The position numbers and the translations under genes were made by a program. A stretch of 64,000 nt of DNA from Epiperipatus broadwayi (Eukaryota > Onychophora > Udeonychophora > Euonychophora > Peripatidae). Below, piece after piece: positions 34,736-47,904 of this stretch. How positions within the stretch are numbered: the first letter of the stretch is position 1; each line of letters starts with the position of its first letter. The notes below the pieces were generated by a model. That model saw nothing but the letters and a program-made list of their open reading frames with translations. It did not search any database and was not told the DNA's origin. The DNA lies in NCBI GenBank assembly GCA_028023455.1, contig JAQFVV010012402.1:11078292-11142291 (forward strand), given 5' to 3'.

Positions 34736-35879
34736 TGGAGAGTTTTGCCAATTTAATAACATGTGCTAGCATAAGAGATGGTGATCATGTGATGTTTAGT
34801 GGTTTATGCAAGTACATACATGTAAAAGAATTATATATTATCAAAATAAACAATTGAAATATACTTTTAATCTTACATGTCTATGTGCATATAACTGCAA
34901 ATATATAAAATACATAAATATATATAAACCTGATGGACATACAATTTGACCATATCCTTACATTTATTGTTTTTCCAATTATTAATCATTTAGAATGTTT
35001 GACATAATTATAAGTAAGATTTGTTTTAGACTGGCATTTTTTATTACTCATTAATTAAATTATTGATTATTACTTTTGAAATACTATAATGAATTTATTT
35101 AATAACTAGATTAAATAGTTAGTTTTCTATCTTATGCTGATGTATACATATTTGAAAATATATATGTTTATCTTGAAGCTAAACATCAGACAATAATAAA
35201 ATATTAATAATATCAGTGTGTATGGATTCAATATGATTCTCTTTGGAAATATATCAATGACGTCTCAGAATTAAAAGTTATATAATGATGTTAGAATTGC
35301 TAAGAATTACTTTTTAAATCTACACACATGTAGAGATTATATAATTATTACTTTACTGTATAGAATCTTTACATACATAGTATGATTATTGACCTGAGTT
35401 GACTATCATTATAATCATAAATATTTTATCTATCTATTTTGATCCATTACAAATGGTATGCCATCATGAAGAAAAATATACACATAAATTATTCAAAACA
35501 CTATTGCATATATATTTTTCATATATGAGTGTATGATTTTTATCATTTTTTCCTGTTATAATGTATTTATTATAATTTTTAACAAGTAGCAATCCATCAA
35601 AGAACAAATAACTTTGTAAGTTTAAGACATTTTTTCCAATATAATTTTTTTTCTAAACAACTCTACTATTTTATTCACTTTTTTTCACAAATTACTTATT
35701 TTAATTAAAGTCTTATTCTTAAATAAAGTAAAAGAATGATATCTGCAAAAACCATGGTTTCAAAGTTTTCAACATTTAACATGGTAAGATCTTATCAACA
35801 ATAAAGCCTTAAATTTAAAATATCTTTTATAATTATTATTTTTATTATCTTTACTATTTTGATTATATTTATTGTATTT
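34736..35879. other. Unassigned AT-rich DNA
   Basis: No gene or repeat family recognised. Confidence 0.5.
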
Positions 35880-36290
35880 AGTAATAGTGGCAAATATATA
35901 AGCAGCAAGTTTACATATCTATTAGTAATAAATTGTTATATTATTTTTATTATTAATCAATTTAGTTTGTGATTAATTATCAAATTCATTCCAAACATTA
36001 TGCTAATAACATCTATGATGCTATTAATATCAATAACCTTGAGAAATCATGAATCCATGAGGGACATGGAGTGATTGTGGTAATAAATTTATAAAATGAT
36101 GATTTACCATTAAAAAGTTTTCAAAAAGTAAACTTTGTATTTAAAACCTTTAGTGCCTTAAAGTTTCATTTTTTTATTTACTGAAACTAGAAAAACATTT
36201 AAAATACTTTTGGAATAATTATAATTAGTTTAATTATTAGTATTAGGTTATAAGTCATGCATCATTATCACAGACATTTGGTTAATATTA
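35880..36290 (+). repeat. Family R interspersed repeat, forward copy
   Basis: Matches the reverse complement of 47405-47830: 'gcagcaagtttacatat', 'aaattcattccaaacattatgct', 'gagaaatcatgaatcca', 'tttactgaaact', and 'ataagtcatgcatcattatcacaga' all recur inverted. Identity unknown; no ORF. Confidence 0.65.
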
Positions 36291-36658
36291 TTGTATATAT
36301 TTGAATTTAATCATTTTTATTCAAATGTATATTAATCATTTTATATGTACTTATTTTTGCTCATCTAATGTTCTGTTATATTTGAAGAATTCAAAAAATT
36401 CTGTTACTTTTGGTGCCCAACTGGTTCCTGAACATCTCCACTCTTATGATCAATTTCCCTTCTGTACAGTCACATAGGGTACTGAATATGAAAGCATGGA
36501 TAAATTGACCATATTGTGGTATATAGTAATTAATGGGCAATAAAGGTTTTGAATATGAAATAATATTAGCATTTATACAAAACATATGTAATAACATTTT
36601 ATTAAAGCAGTGATTTGAGTCTAGGTAGCCAGGGAAATAGTTAAAAAAGTAGTAAATA
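36291..36658. other. Unassigned AT-rich DNA
   Basis: A 90-codon minus-strand frame at 36391-36663 has no recognisable domain; its sequence is not obviously protein-like. Confidence 0.45.
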
Positions 36659-37432
36659 AGCATTTATTTTTATATAGCGCTGTGTTTACAATTATATTAC
36701 ATTCAATTATCAGCCTTTCAAGTTAATTGTGCAAGCGCTTTGCGAGTGTTAATGATAAATGCATACTTTCCTTTCCAATACAAGATATAATATTTATACA
36801 GGAATAAAATGAATCCACCTATTCCTACAACTCAAATGCTTATATATGAGCAAATCTGAAGTACTGGCAAGAAAAGCATGAGGAAAGACCACTCACTTTA
36901 AATCACTATTTACGATGTCTGAATGAATGACGTCGGTGAAATTGTCTAGAATTTACTAAATGTCACTCTAACTGAAACTTAATCATATGTAAATAAGCAT
37001 TAATTTTTATATAGCACTGTGTTTACAATTGTATTACATTCAAATATCAGCCTTTCAAGCTAATTAGCTTGATATTTGAATGTAATACAATTGTAACACA
37101 GCACTATATAAAAATAAATGCTTATTTACATATGATTAAGTTTCAGTTAGAGTGATGTTTAGTAAATTCTAGACAATTTCACCGACGTCATTCATTCAGA
37201 CATCGTAAATAGTGATTTAAAGTGAGTGGTCTTTCCTCACGCTTTTCTTGCCAGAACTTCAGATTTGCTCATATATAAGCATTTGAGTTGTAGGAATAGG
37301 TGGATTCATTTTATTCCTGCATAAATACTATCTTTTATTGGAAAGAAAAGTATTCATTTATCATTAACACTCACAAAGTGTATCCACAATTAGCTTGAAA
37401 GGCTGATATTTGAATGTAATAAAAAAAGTAGT
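36659..37432. repeat. Near-perfect foldback with duplicated 65-bp ends
   Basis: Left arm 36693-37060 and right arm 37061-37432 are inverted copies with essentially no loop; the centre is 'aagctaattagctt'. A 65-bp module ('tttttatatagcRctgtgtttacaattRtattacattca') occurs at 36666-36722, again at 37004-37060, and inverted at 37068-37130. Each arm is thus a short body between direct repeats, reminiscent of a small element duplicated in inversion. Confidence 0.8.
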
Positions 37433-37550
37433 AGTACATTTAAAAAATAAATAAACAAATATCAAGGCAGTTGTATCAAAGTTATTCAGGAGAAAATTCC
37501 AATAGTATTTATTTGATGATACTCTTGTGTTTAAAGTATTTATAAATTTG

Positions 37551-37706
37551 CACAAAGATTATAAGTAACACAGTAATGACATAATTAACAAGAAGCATGG
37601 AAGCACAATTAAATATGGATTTATCAACACAAAGATTATAAGTAACACAGTAATGGCATAATTTAGTTAGAAGCACGGAAGCACAATTAAACATGGTTTT
37701 ATCAAC
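37551..37706. repeat. Two-copy 78-bp tandem repeat
   Basis: 'cacaaagattataagtaacacagtaatg' through 'agaagcaYggaagcacaattaaaYatggWtttatcaa' is present twice, with few changes. The second copy supplies the ATG of the ORF at 37693. Confidence 0.8.
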
Positions 37707-38016
37707 AACATACCAACAGAATCCAGAGCTAATGGAGCAAGAATTGATTAAGACAGTGCAAAAGCCTTCAGAAGAGAAACCAGACCCATTTAATATCAAA
37801 ATGATGTGCATATTTATGAAAGAATTGTTTCAAAAAGAATTATTTAAAGAAATGCATCTAAAAATGAAGAAACATAGCAAAAAATTAGGAAATGCTGAAA
37901 AAAGAATTGAAAGAAATGCAGCTAAACTTGAACATTATTTTGAAGAAGAGCAACACAAAGGAGATAAATGCATCAATAAATATAAGAAAAGTTTGAATAG
38001 GTATAAGAAACTGTAA
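37693..38016 (+). CDS. Small lysine-rich coiled-coil ORF, start of a decayed Gag-like gene
   Basis: 107 codons. After a QNPELMEQELIKTVQ start, residues about 45-100 are a lysine/glutamate-rich amphipathic stretch (MKELFQKELFKEMHLKMKK, NAEKRIERNAAKLEHYFEEE) that should form a coiled coil. No enzyme motif. It is followed by more broken coding-like text, so it is probably the N-terminal piece of the retroelement Gag relic described next. Independent function cannot be excluded but is unsupported. Confidence 0.45.
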   Translation: MVLSTTYQQNPELMEQELIKTVQKPSEEKPDPFNIKMMCIFMKELFQKELFKEMHLKMKKHSKKLGNAEKRIERNAAKLEHYFEEEQHKGDKCINKYKKSLNRYKKL

Positions 38017-39420
38017 AGATCATGAAGTTGAAAATGGCAAGTCAAATACAAAAAATAAATACAATAGAAAATACAGTGTATAAAAAGAAAATTGCATATT
38101 GATGTAAAGAAAATGGTTCAAAATCTATGAAATTTAGTAAAAATAAACTAAAGGTAAGTATTCAAGCTATAGTAGAAAAAATCAAAAAACTAAAATTGGG
38201 ATAAGAAGTAATAATATGCTGATTCATTATTTAAAGAAAAATTTCTAAAGATTCAAGAGACGATGTAAGAAACTCAGAAAGAAGTTGTTGGCAACATAAA
38301 TAATATAAAAATGGATTATGCTAAGATTAAGGAGGATACACAAAACTGTTTTCGAGAATGGATAAAATAATCTAATGAAGATAGAAAAATGATATCGTGA
38401 GAGATATAACAATTATAGGACATCAAGAAATTATGAAGCCTTTAGTTGTATTAATCAATTTTTCAAAATTTAAGACTTCAGAGGCAAGGCAAAGAAGACT
38501 CCTATGGAGCACTTTCAATAGTTTGGAGCATTATTTCCAATGAAACTGGTTAACAGAAAATGAGCTAGTGGCTATTGCCTAGAATCATATACAAAGATCT
38601 TCTATTCTGAATGAAGAAAACAAATTTTAATAATCTTTGGTCAGAAGAGCATTAAAAAGAAATCAGGTTTCAATTTTTGTAGAAAAGTATTTTGTATAAC
38701 AGGTGGTAAACATTATACCTAATTCATTCAAAAGTAGGTGGCAAAAATAAAAAATTGTCTACTTATGGCCTGATGAGAAACAAAATCATTAAGATTATTT
38801 AACGTAATTTATCATTTCATATTTAACAGATTATCATCAGCACAGACCAAAAACCCATAAAATAAGTAGCTGAGTTTTTAAATGCTATTGACATAAGCCT
38901 TTAGAATCAGAAAAGTATACATAATGGAGAACATACATTTACTGTACCAAACAAGCAACCAAAAAAATGAGAGGTGAATCATCTATCAGATATATTAATA
39001 TAAATGACAAATAAAAATTCTGATTCTATAAATAGAAGTTTAAGAGAAGAAGAAACACTAGTAGCAGAAATAGAACATGCATCATATGTTATTCTAGAAG
39101 TTTTCCAAGCCCCCAAAAGCTAGGCACTTTAGAAAAATCCTCAGAGATATCATGATGTTCAGGAACTAGTACTGTAGTAGAAAAAATAGAAGTAGATCTA
39201 AAAAATAAAAGGAAAGGGATGCAAATCAACATTAAGAAATTAGCAGTGTCCCTGAAAATGACTAACATATTTCAAATCCACCCAGATAAGAATTCCATCA
39301 TCACTGCAAAATTACCTGGATCAATGTAAAACTTGGATTTTAGAAGAATAAAGAATGGACTGCTCTCTGTCAGCCCTGGACCTGTTAAAAGGATAAATTA
39401 TTTAAGTAGAATAATACTTG
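38017..39420 (+). pseudogene. Decayed Gag-like coding region
   Basis: In one plus-strand frame near 38466-38630 the text reads 'KFKTSEARQRRLLWSTFNSL', then 'NWLTENELVAIA'. This has the W-x-x-F...NW(T)..E...A pattern of Ty3/gypsy-type Gag capsid regions. Stops interrupt it repeatedly. Further coding-like fragments ('IFQIHPDKNSIITAKLPGSM', 'NGLLSVSPGPVKRINYLSR') occur to about 39420. No protease, RT or zinc knuckle was identified. Family assignment is by eye on a weak pattern. Confidence 0.4.
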
Positions 39421-40339
39421 AAATGTGTTAAAAGTTAAAAATATATGATAATACAAAAAAATGACAATTAAAATTACAAAAGGAAAAATTACCAATTTGG
39501 TAGAAAGCAAGAGTGACTTTTACTGATAATATTGATAAAAAAATAGTTATAATTTAAATGATAAATAGATGGTGTCAATAAATGTGAATCATATGTCCAG
39601 AATAGTTAGATTGATTTCTGCAGTGAGCAGAAGAAAAATATTTTACTATTAAAGTTGCTTTAGATATGTTCAACTTTTAGTGATGTATTAAGATTTGCTT
39701 ATGTATGTGAGTCACTATGCTGTCATTTGACACGTTTAGGTGTATACTGTCTCAGGTGCTACCACAACACATTTTCCAAGTAGTTTACTCACCCATCTGT
39801 AAGCCTCAGAGGAAATAAGGTGCAGTTTGAATGTTTGTTGACTTTGTCAGCTTATAAGATTTAAAAGAGAGCAAGAAATTATATATTAGTATTATATTAA
39901 ATTATTGGTGGGTTGTAAGTAGTTTTACAGAATTAAAACTGAGATAATCCTTTTAATTTTTATGCTTCATTGTACTTTTTAATGAATTAGAGTCACATAC
40001 TGGTTTTCATGTATTGTAAAGAGCCACACTATATTATTTAACTTAATTAATATGATGACACATGTTTTAAGTGCTGTATAAAATATATAAAAAAAAACAC
40101 AATTAAGAGAAATAAATAAAATATAAAAGAATTATTTCAAAACTTTAATAATAAAAATAAAATATAATAATAAAAATTCATTTATACAAAATATATTTAA
40201 CAAATCTTGAAATTTGGTGTATAATTTGTTAAAGCTGTTTGCAGAAATTCTGTGAGATGCTGATTGGACAATTATGAATGACATTTTCACTTCACAAATT
40301 TGTTTGTGAAGTACAATGATTCAAAACAATATGTTGTTT
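39421..40339. other. Unassigned AT-rich DNA
   Basis: No gene recognised. It may include the 3' flank of the hAT relic. A search by eye for CAGGGG-type hAT termini was inconclusive. Confidence 0.45.
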
Positions 40340-41795
40340 TAAAAATGGAAATTAGATGGCAAGCAGATTTCTTTAAGTATAAATATTTTGATTCTGGCAT
40401 TAGTTTCAAAAATTCAATTAGAGAACAAGATTTGTGGATGCCTGATCCTTTTTCATCTCTAATAACTCCAGTTCCATAGCTGCTTTTTTAAAAAGTATTC
40501 ATCCTCAATAATATCATAAATAAATGGATTCACAAAATATGAAAATGTAGATTTAAAACTTTTCAAATCTTCAAACTTACATTGGAAATCCACTTGCAAT
40601 CCTTCCAATTTTTTTTTTTTGAGATTTGTCTAATTTTAAATATTTTGGACATAAAATTGTGCTTGAAAATCTGAAGTTTAACTTCAAAACTAAATACAGT
40701 TTGTGACAAATCACTAATCATTTGCAAATGTTCCATAATGTCTATAAAGGAGCATTGAGTCAGAAAAGCAAGTTTCATTTTCTAATTCTGGGTATTTTTT
40801 CCCTTGTCCTTTTAAAAAGTTATTATAGGATTTAGGAGTTCCACAAAATGGCTCAAAACATTGTAAGTTGACAGTCACTGGTTAATTTATAGGTTTTGTC
40901 ATTTAACTTTTCTAAAAAGTTCTTAAATTGATGTTTGTTTTGACATATGTTTAATTAAATTCACAATCTGCAAAACATGCTTCCACATATTTTTGTATTT
41001 TAAGTACTTTGCATCTCAGTGTTCATGATGAATAATGCAGTGAAGATATACAAAATGTGGAATTTTAGGATCATTGTTTAAAAGTCCATTAAGACCTAGA
41101 TTATTCCTTATCATTGCTGGAGCTTCATCTATCACTACACATTAATGCTTTTCACAATTCAAACTTGTTCACTACTTCAGCAAGCACATTTTTGACACTA
41201 ATACTGTGAGTTGTTTTGTTAAGTACTAGTAGGCCTAACATTTTGGCGAATTCTGGAACATCCTGAATGTCTGTAGCCTCATCATCAAGAGCTAAACTGA
41301 ATCCTGTACAATTTTTAAATCATACATTAAACTATTTTTTACATTTTTACTAATTTCAATAATACAATACTCAGTTGTATGGCATGACATAGAAACTTGA
41401 GTGATCAATTTATGCAGATTTGTGTTATCTGTATCCAAAACTTTAACCACGTTTCTTTTAATAAATTCTCTTCCTTATGGGCATTAAACATGATCAATAA
41501 CCAAACTATCAAAAAACTAGTTTTGTTGACTCTGACATCTTTGCAACTAAAGAGAGTCAAAATCCTTGCTGCTTGTGAAGACATAATTGCAATGACTTCT
41601 TTCTCTGTTCGCAGTTTTGAATTGTGTGGATATTGAGTTGAAAAGTGATGATGATTTACTTTGTAATGTGAATGCAAATCTCTTACTTTGTAGTTTGCAA
41701 TTCTAACTTTACAAATAAGACACAATGACTTTCCATTATTGTCAATAAAAGCAAATTTTTTTACCCATTCTTTTGGAAAGCTTTTATTTTCTTGT
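40340..41795 (-). pseudogene. Decayed hAT-superfamily transposase (ZBED5/GTF2IRD2/SCAND3-like)
   Basis: Minus-strand fragments occur in the order expected for this family. First, a BED-like finger (FPKEWVKKF...CLICKV...HSHYKVNH, about 41640-41790). Then a 'KASY'-type helix equivalent (NKTSF...). Then 'FSLALDDEATDIQD' (about 41290), which includes the first catalytic aspartate region. Then 'IDEAPAMIRNNLG...PHFVYLHCIIHHE' (about 41020-41130) and 'AFLTQCSFIDIMEHLQMI...FEVKLQIFKHN' (40690-40780), ending with 'STFSYFVNPF'. These correspond to the FSLALDESTD, TDGAPSMVG, LHCIIHQ, DLAFLTDITEHLNELN and NPF blocks of the family. Many stops and frameshifts show it is dead. Intact fragments are at 41405-41725 and 40563-40778. 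Confidence 0.75.
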
Positions 41796-44216
41796 TTGTG
41801 TTTTCGTTTTTAATATTTTCTGACGTCATGTTAATAAAAAATTTAAGTAAATTTATGTCCAAAGTCTGCAATTCAAATAAAATACATAAATAAATAATTA
41901 ATTAAAATAAAAATGTTTAAATATTAGTCTTTGTTTTAAAAGATTTGTAAATAGAATAACAAATTGAGGAAGAAACAGGTTTTTTAAAAATAAAATAAGA
42001 ATAAAAACAATTTAGAATAATTAAAAGCAATTTTGGACTAAATTTATTTTTGCTTGATATTTTCCTGATAATTCTTAAATGTCTGTTTTATTATTATTTG
42101 CCAACAAAAATAAAAACAAAATAACCAAAATTAAGCAAATGCTTTCCAGTTTTATTTTCAAGAGTTTTTATATAATTGTTTTTAAAAAAACATAAAACTC
42201 TTAAGTGCACTAATTATAAACAATCAAAACAATTTTGTTAACATGTACACATGTCTTTAGAAAGCTTGCAGTGGAAAAAATTACACATCATAAACAAGTT
42301 TAAATTGCTTAATAAAATAGATTACTTACCAGATTTTTTAAAAAAAATATGAAATAGAACATTTAGCTGATAGGAAAACTAAAATGCACAAATCATAAAT
42401 ATACATATGATTACTCCATACACATATGTAGTAATTTTTATAAATTCGGAGAATGTCATTAACGTACAGTTTGCCAATATATTTAAAAATTGTACTAAAA
42501 TAAGTAATAAAAATGTTTGATAAAAATTTCTATCATATTACAAGTTTTTGTGAATTAAAAAAAATCTGAAATAAAGTAAAATCGGATTTCAATGGGAGCC
42601 GCACTTAATTCGACTAAGAGGTGCATGAGACTCTGAAAGCCTTATTAGGCCATTGTTGAACTATGGTGAAATTTTTATGAATCCTACAGTTGAAATCCAA
42701 TTCATTTTTTTTTTACAATTTAATGTCAATCAAAGCTCTGAACAGCGAAATCATCGATATATATATATATTGTTTATTCATATATTGGTTTATTTATAAA
42801 ACAACATCTAGAAATGAAAAAATAAAAGTTATATTATTTCATTGTTTCCTTTTAAAAGAAAGGGAATTTGTAACAATGTAAATGATTCCAAACCAAATTA
42901 TTTATATTTATAAAGTTGCACAGTTAAAAAAACAAAAGTGTCATAGATTGATTAATAAATTTATAAATTGCCATGTGTGTATGTGCACATACTAGATATG
43001 ACATACATGTCACTTAAGTACTCTGATTTAAAAAAAAAAATTAAAAAGAAAATCTATACATTTTAGTCATATTATTAATGAAATTATTTTGTAAAAGTAA
43101 AAACAATAAAATTATTACAGGCTTAATGGATTAGCCATTTTTAAAAAAAAAAAGATTATCCATCTATCATTTTATTATTGCTCTTGTCACCTATAGACAT
43201 ATTCTGCTGACTTGAATACTGTTGTTGTCCTAATATCCAGCAAAATATCAATTTATTTAATGGAAATAAACACTCAGAATAATACATTCACTATTATGGG
43301 AATTGTGCTGTTTTATGGGTGTAGATATGCTACTGCCATCTTTGGCATGGACTAATAGTAAATGTTATCTCATTATTAGTGACTGATTATTTGAATTTTC
43401 TTTCTTATTCATAGTCAGCCTTCATACCTCTGTTTACATTATAAAAAAAAATTGAAATATTTTAATGATATACTGCATTCACTGCTTTATTGGGAACATA
43501 TGGCAAAGATAAAATACATCTGAGAGCTACAATTAGGCAAAGTTGTGAATGTTTGTAGAGAAAAGTGTGCTGTGAAAAGAACTCAAATAAATTAAAGGAT
43601 ATATATGTGTGTTTTTGGGTGTGAGGTAAAAAACTGGATTTCTGATTTATGAACTACTTTGTAAACCCATTTTAAATTATTTATATCTTTTGTTTTTTTT
43701 ATGAAGTATTTGCCATACTCATTTATACACTATTTTAAGTTGTTTTTCTCATTATTTTTTAATTATAGAGTTGCCTTTGCAACAGTTTAAATATTTATGA
43801 TGCAGATGAATTTGTATTGTTTACATGTGATTTAGGATCTATAAAATATCGAAAGCTTTGTACAAAATCAGGTTTATTATTTAAATGATGAATTGTAGTG
43901 GAGTTTTGAAGTTTTAAAAATGATGATTATTAATTTATTTTCAAGGACAGGGTATATTTTCTTATTTAATGGGTTATTTAAACTTTTAAGACTATAAAAT
44001 TTTTGATTTGTTACAGTTTAAATGTCACATTTCTTATCTATCTTAACATTTTAGATATTTCCTTGACCATGGATTGAAAACTTAATGATATTATAGATAA
44101 ATATCGGCTGTCATCATGTCTTTTGTATATATTGTAATAAATGCCTCAATCTTTCAGAGTTAACCTATTCAAGCTATTCAAATGCTGTGATAGATTACTA
44201 TTTATATAATACTTAT
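41796..44216. other. Unassigned AT-rich DNA
   Basis: No gene or known repeat. A small GC-richer patch is at 42585-42640 ('gggagccgcacttaattcgac'). (AT)n at 42757-42769. Confidence 0.5.
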
Positions 44217-44432
44217 AGAGAAAGGCTTTAACCTTTATCATATGTGCCTTAAATATTTATAATAGTCAAACAATGTCTTTTTTTACTATAGAGGGACCTC
44301 TCAAACAAAATAGTGACTTTATAAAGATAAGAATGTCTGTCTTATTTTTAACCGCTACAGTAAAAAAAAAAATATATTTTGACTATTATAAATGTTCAAG
44401 ATGAGTATGATAAAAGTTAATGCCTTTCTCTA
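44217..44432. repeat. Small foldback repeat
   Basis: 44217-44292 and 44359-44432 are imperfect inverted copies ('gagaaaggc...ttaac...tttatcata', 'atttataatagtcaaa', T-rich end) around a spacer of about 66 bp. MITE-like in size; no target duplication confirmed. Confidence 0.7.
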
Positions 44433-46050
44433 AAAGTTTTTGCATACTTCTTATGTGCTTAATAAATAATCACAATTTTATTTATATAATAGTGACTATA
44501 TAATGTCAGTTTGTGGCAATATTTGGATAAATTATATTAATGTAATTGGGCAATCTCAAATATATATTGTAATATCCTTGAGAACATGACAGCTCATCTG
44601 ATTAAAATAATGTTTTACTTTAGTGTGATAGATTTTCATTCTTAGTTTCATGCGGCTATTTGAATATTTTTTATTATCTTGGACTTTAAGTAATTTATTA
44701 TTATTCTCATGTTGGAGGCCAAAAAATCCCTTATATTCTTGAACTTATATAGTTTGAACATTGTATTATTTTGTAATTATTTCTGAACATGGTAAAATTT
44801 TCCAGATATCTTTTTAAGTAACATAATTTAACAAAATATAATAAAATTATATGAAACATACCTAATTCTCTGAGTTGGCTTTCCATCAATTATTTTTTAA
44901 ACATCCATTTCTCTCATGCATAATTCACTATATCTGATTTAATTTTCACCATCTAATAGAACAACTCTAATACTAAACCAATTTGGCAGCTAACAAATTT
45001 CTCCATTATTACTATCACCTTAACATTTACTTTTCTCTGTTAAAAGTTACTCTCAAACGTGAATTAATAACAATAACATAACTTTATTAAATTTTAATTT
45101 ACTACTAAATATTAACTGAATTCAGAAATATGTCATACAGTTAATAATCTTGTCACTCTTTAAATATTCAATATAAGGTAAACTATTCACAAAAGTTTAT
45201 ATCATGTATGCCCTACTACTTTATCATAATCTAAGCCAATGAATGACCATTTTTAATAAATTTTACCATGTAAACTTAATGTCAATCTTTATGGCAGTTT
45301 ACGCTGCTGTGTGGTATCTGAATTTCATTAATTGTTACACTTACAAAATATATAGAAGGCAATTCCTCAGACATTTATTGTGCTTTATTCCAGCATTGAC
45401 TCTTGTATGTATATATTGGAAATACCATAATTTTAAATAAAATTAGTAAATATAACAATGCAATTATTCTAAAATAAGAAAATAAATAAAATACAAGCCT
45501 TAGGATTCATAAAAGATTAATATTACCAATATAACAATACTATTTCTAATGGTTGAATATTTTACTCAGGCATCAATTTAACATCGCTTGCATTGTTATA
45601 CCAACTTTAATCTTTTTGTTCACATTTACTCATATATATCATAAACCTTTCACATTTACTCATTTATACCATAGACCTTTCACAACATTTTAATTATCAT
45701 AATTTGCTACACCTTATTTTATAAACTCGAATACTTATTATCTTGCATAGACCATCATTAAACTTTAAATACAAAAGGTTGTTTTGGGCACTTGTAGAAG
45801 TTATATGATTATAACATTATAAAACAGAAGAGAGTGATCTTTTGGCAGTTAAACTCCCAAACAACTCAAAATATAAATCAAAGAGCTTGCTCATTTGAGA
45901 ATATAATTTCCTTAAAATAACATTATTTCTAATTTTATTCCAAAAAGTTGATTGTAATATTTTCTCTTAAACTCAACATTTCAAATTTCTTGTGAAACTA
46001 TGCATAAATTTAGTTGACCAATAAATGAATGGTGCATGAGTGTCAGATAT
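44433..46050. other. Unassigned AT-rich DNA
   Basis: No gene recognised. A two-copy 36-bp tandem repeat ('cacatttactcatWtataYcataRacctt') lies at about 45621-45692. Confidence 0.5.
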
Positions 46051-46535
46051 GCAAAATCAATTTTATAATAAATACCAGATGCACCCGGCCATGGAACAGC
46101 CTTTTTTTTTAAATTGATTCCTTTAACAAATTTTTTTAAAGATTTAATGTAAATTAAAGAAAAGATTTTAATTATTATGGACAACTACTTCATAAAAAAA
46201 CTAATGATTATTAATGGCAGAATGACAGCATTATAAACAAACATAATAGATTTTTTAATATGAGTCATTTTTGTGGTAGCTTTCTTGAATTGTTTGCTTT
46301 AACAATTTTTTTTTAAAGATTTAATATAAATTAAATAAAAAAATATTAATATTACATAAGCAAGAGTGAGAAATTCTGGGAATAACCTGGCCTGTTTGGT
46401 ACAGTTCAGAAATGAACTCGTCAAGGTATTAATAAAGCTAAATTAAAATTTAAAGTATTAAATATTTATGGAGAACTCTTTCAGTTTATTAATGGAGACT
46501 GTGACAGCCTTACAGAGACACATTCATATATTCAC
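46051..46535. repeat. Diverged tandem duplication
   Basis: 'ttctttaacaa(a)tttttttaaagatttaat.taaatta' occurs at about 46115-46165 and again at 46295-46340, and 'ttaatggcagaatgacagcattata' near 46210 matches 'ttaatggagactgtgacagccttaca' near 46490. The unit is roughly 180-280 bp with indels. Confidence 0.5.
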
Positions 46536-46826
46536 CAATCAGACAACAGAGAAAATAGGGATTTATATATAAAATTCTTATTAAAATTAATCATTACTTA
46601 AGAAATTAGCAACTTAATTATTTATAATAATTTTTGATTAAAATATTAAATTATTGATTAAAAATACTATGTCATTTAAATAAGTTATTAGTTATTAATA
46701 TACTTCAGTAATATGCTTTGTACATATCTTGGTCTATATTCCTATTTTAATTAGATTGTTATTGATATTTTTTATTAAATTATTTCAAACAAAGTATATT
46801 TCAAATCTTACATATTAAGTCTGCAA
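46536..46826. other. Unassigned AT-rich DNA
   Basis: Nothing recognised. Confidence 0.45.
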
Positions 46827-47225
46827 TCTGACCATCCCTCTTCTATGTATTTAAATGGATACTGTCTTATATATGAGGGGTCAGAGTGATTTGAGGTCAA
46901 CATGGGCATGACAACAATATTGGCATCAGCATGGGATTTGGGAATTCCATCATCAGATTTTCAATGGTATGGATGGCTGAAGAGTTGGAGTAGGTTGAAG
47001 CCTGTCCATTAAAGTGTAAAGATTTGCTATCTTAATATAAACTGAGCACTGATTATATATATGTATGGGAGATGGTAATCTGGGCCTAATGATGAGAGCT
47101 GGTTTAGCATGAAATATGTATAGTAGTGATTATTTATCTTTTCTGCATGTGTGTGGTCATGTGCATCAGTAGTATGAGGTAGTGTGGATAGTGAAGGGGC
47201 TTGAAATTCTGAGTTCAAATTCCCT
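46827..47225 (+). repeat. Family T interspersed repeat, forward copy
   Basis: The cleanest forward copy of the family. It ends with 'ttctgagttcaaattccc' at about 47205-47222 (B-box-like). A weak A-box-like 'catcagtagtatgaggtagtgtgg' lies about 45 bases upstream. The tRNA-like module is at the 3' end, with the roughly 330-bp body upstream of it, the opposite of a normal SINE. Confidence 0.7.
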
Positions 47226-47404
47226 ATATTAAATTCATAATATAATTTTACTGATTTTAAAATAGGTCACAAGCCTTAAGAATTCACATTTTTACATTAT
47301 GACACAAATTTTTAAATACTCCAAATATAATGGAACATTAAATCAGCAAAAATAAATATTTATAAATTGGTTAATATATATTAGAATAAAAATTATTAAA
47401 TTTA

Positions 47405-47830
47405 AATATATACAGTAATACTAATCAAACATCTGTGATGATAATGATTAATGATTTATAACCTAGCACTGGCTGTTATACTAATCACAATTACTCCAAA
47501 AGTATTTTATTTTTTTAGTTTCAGTAAGTAAAAATAAATAATATTTTAGAGTGCCAAACCTTCAAAATAAGAAGTTTAATTTTGGGAAAACTTATTAACA
47601 CCTGGTCAGCATCATTTAATAATGATTACCATTACTTTTCATGTTCCCTAGTGGATTGCATGATTTCTCAGGATTGTGGATATTAATATCATAATGGGTG
47701 TTAAAAGCATAATATTTGGAATGAGTAAGTCAAGCAAACACAAACTAAATTGATAAATAATAAAATTAAGTTACAAATTTATTAACAATAAATATATAAA
47801 CTTGTTGCTTATGTTGTATTTATGTGTTGG
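47405..47830 (-). repeat. Family R interspersed repeat, reverse copy
   Basis: Inverted mate of 35880-36290, with the same boundary blocks. The two copies are 11 kb apart in opposite orientation. Confidence 0.65.
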
Positions 47831-47904
47831 AATATTTCTTTAATCTAATATGAAATATTGAATGTCTTTAGAAAAAAAACTTTATTTAAACTTTTGATTT
47901 CATT

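Noticed and set aside
36391-36663. 90-codon ORF as a small secreted or membrane protein
   Set aside because: No credible signal peptide or domain, and surrounding DNA is repeat-rich; chance ORF in AT-rich sequence is likelier.
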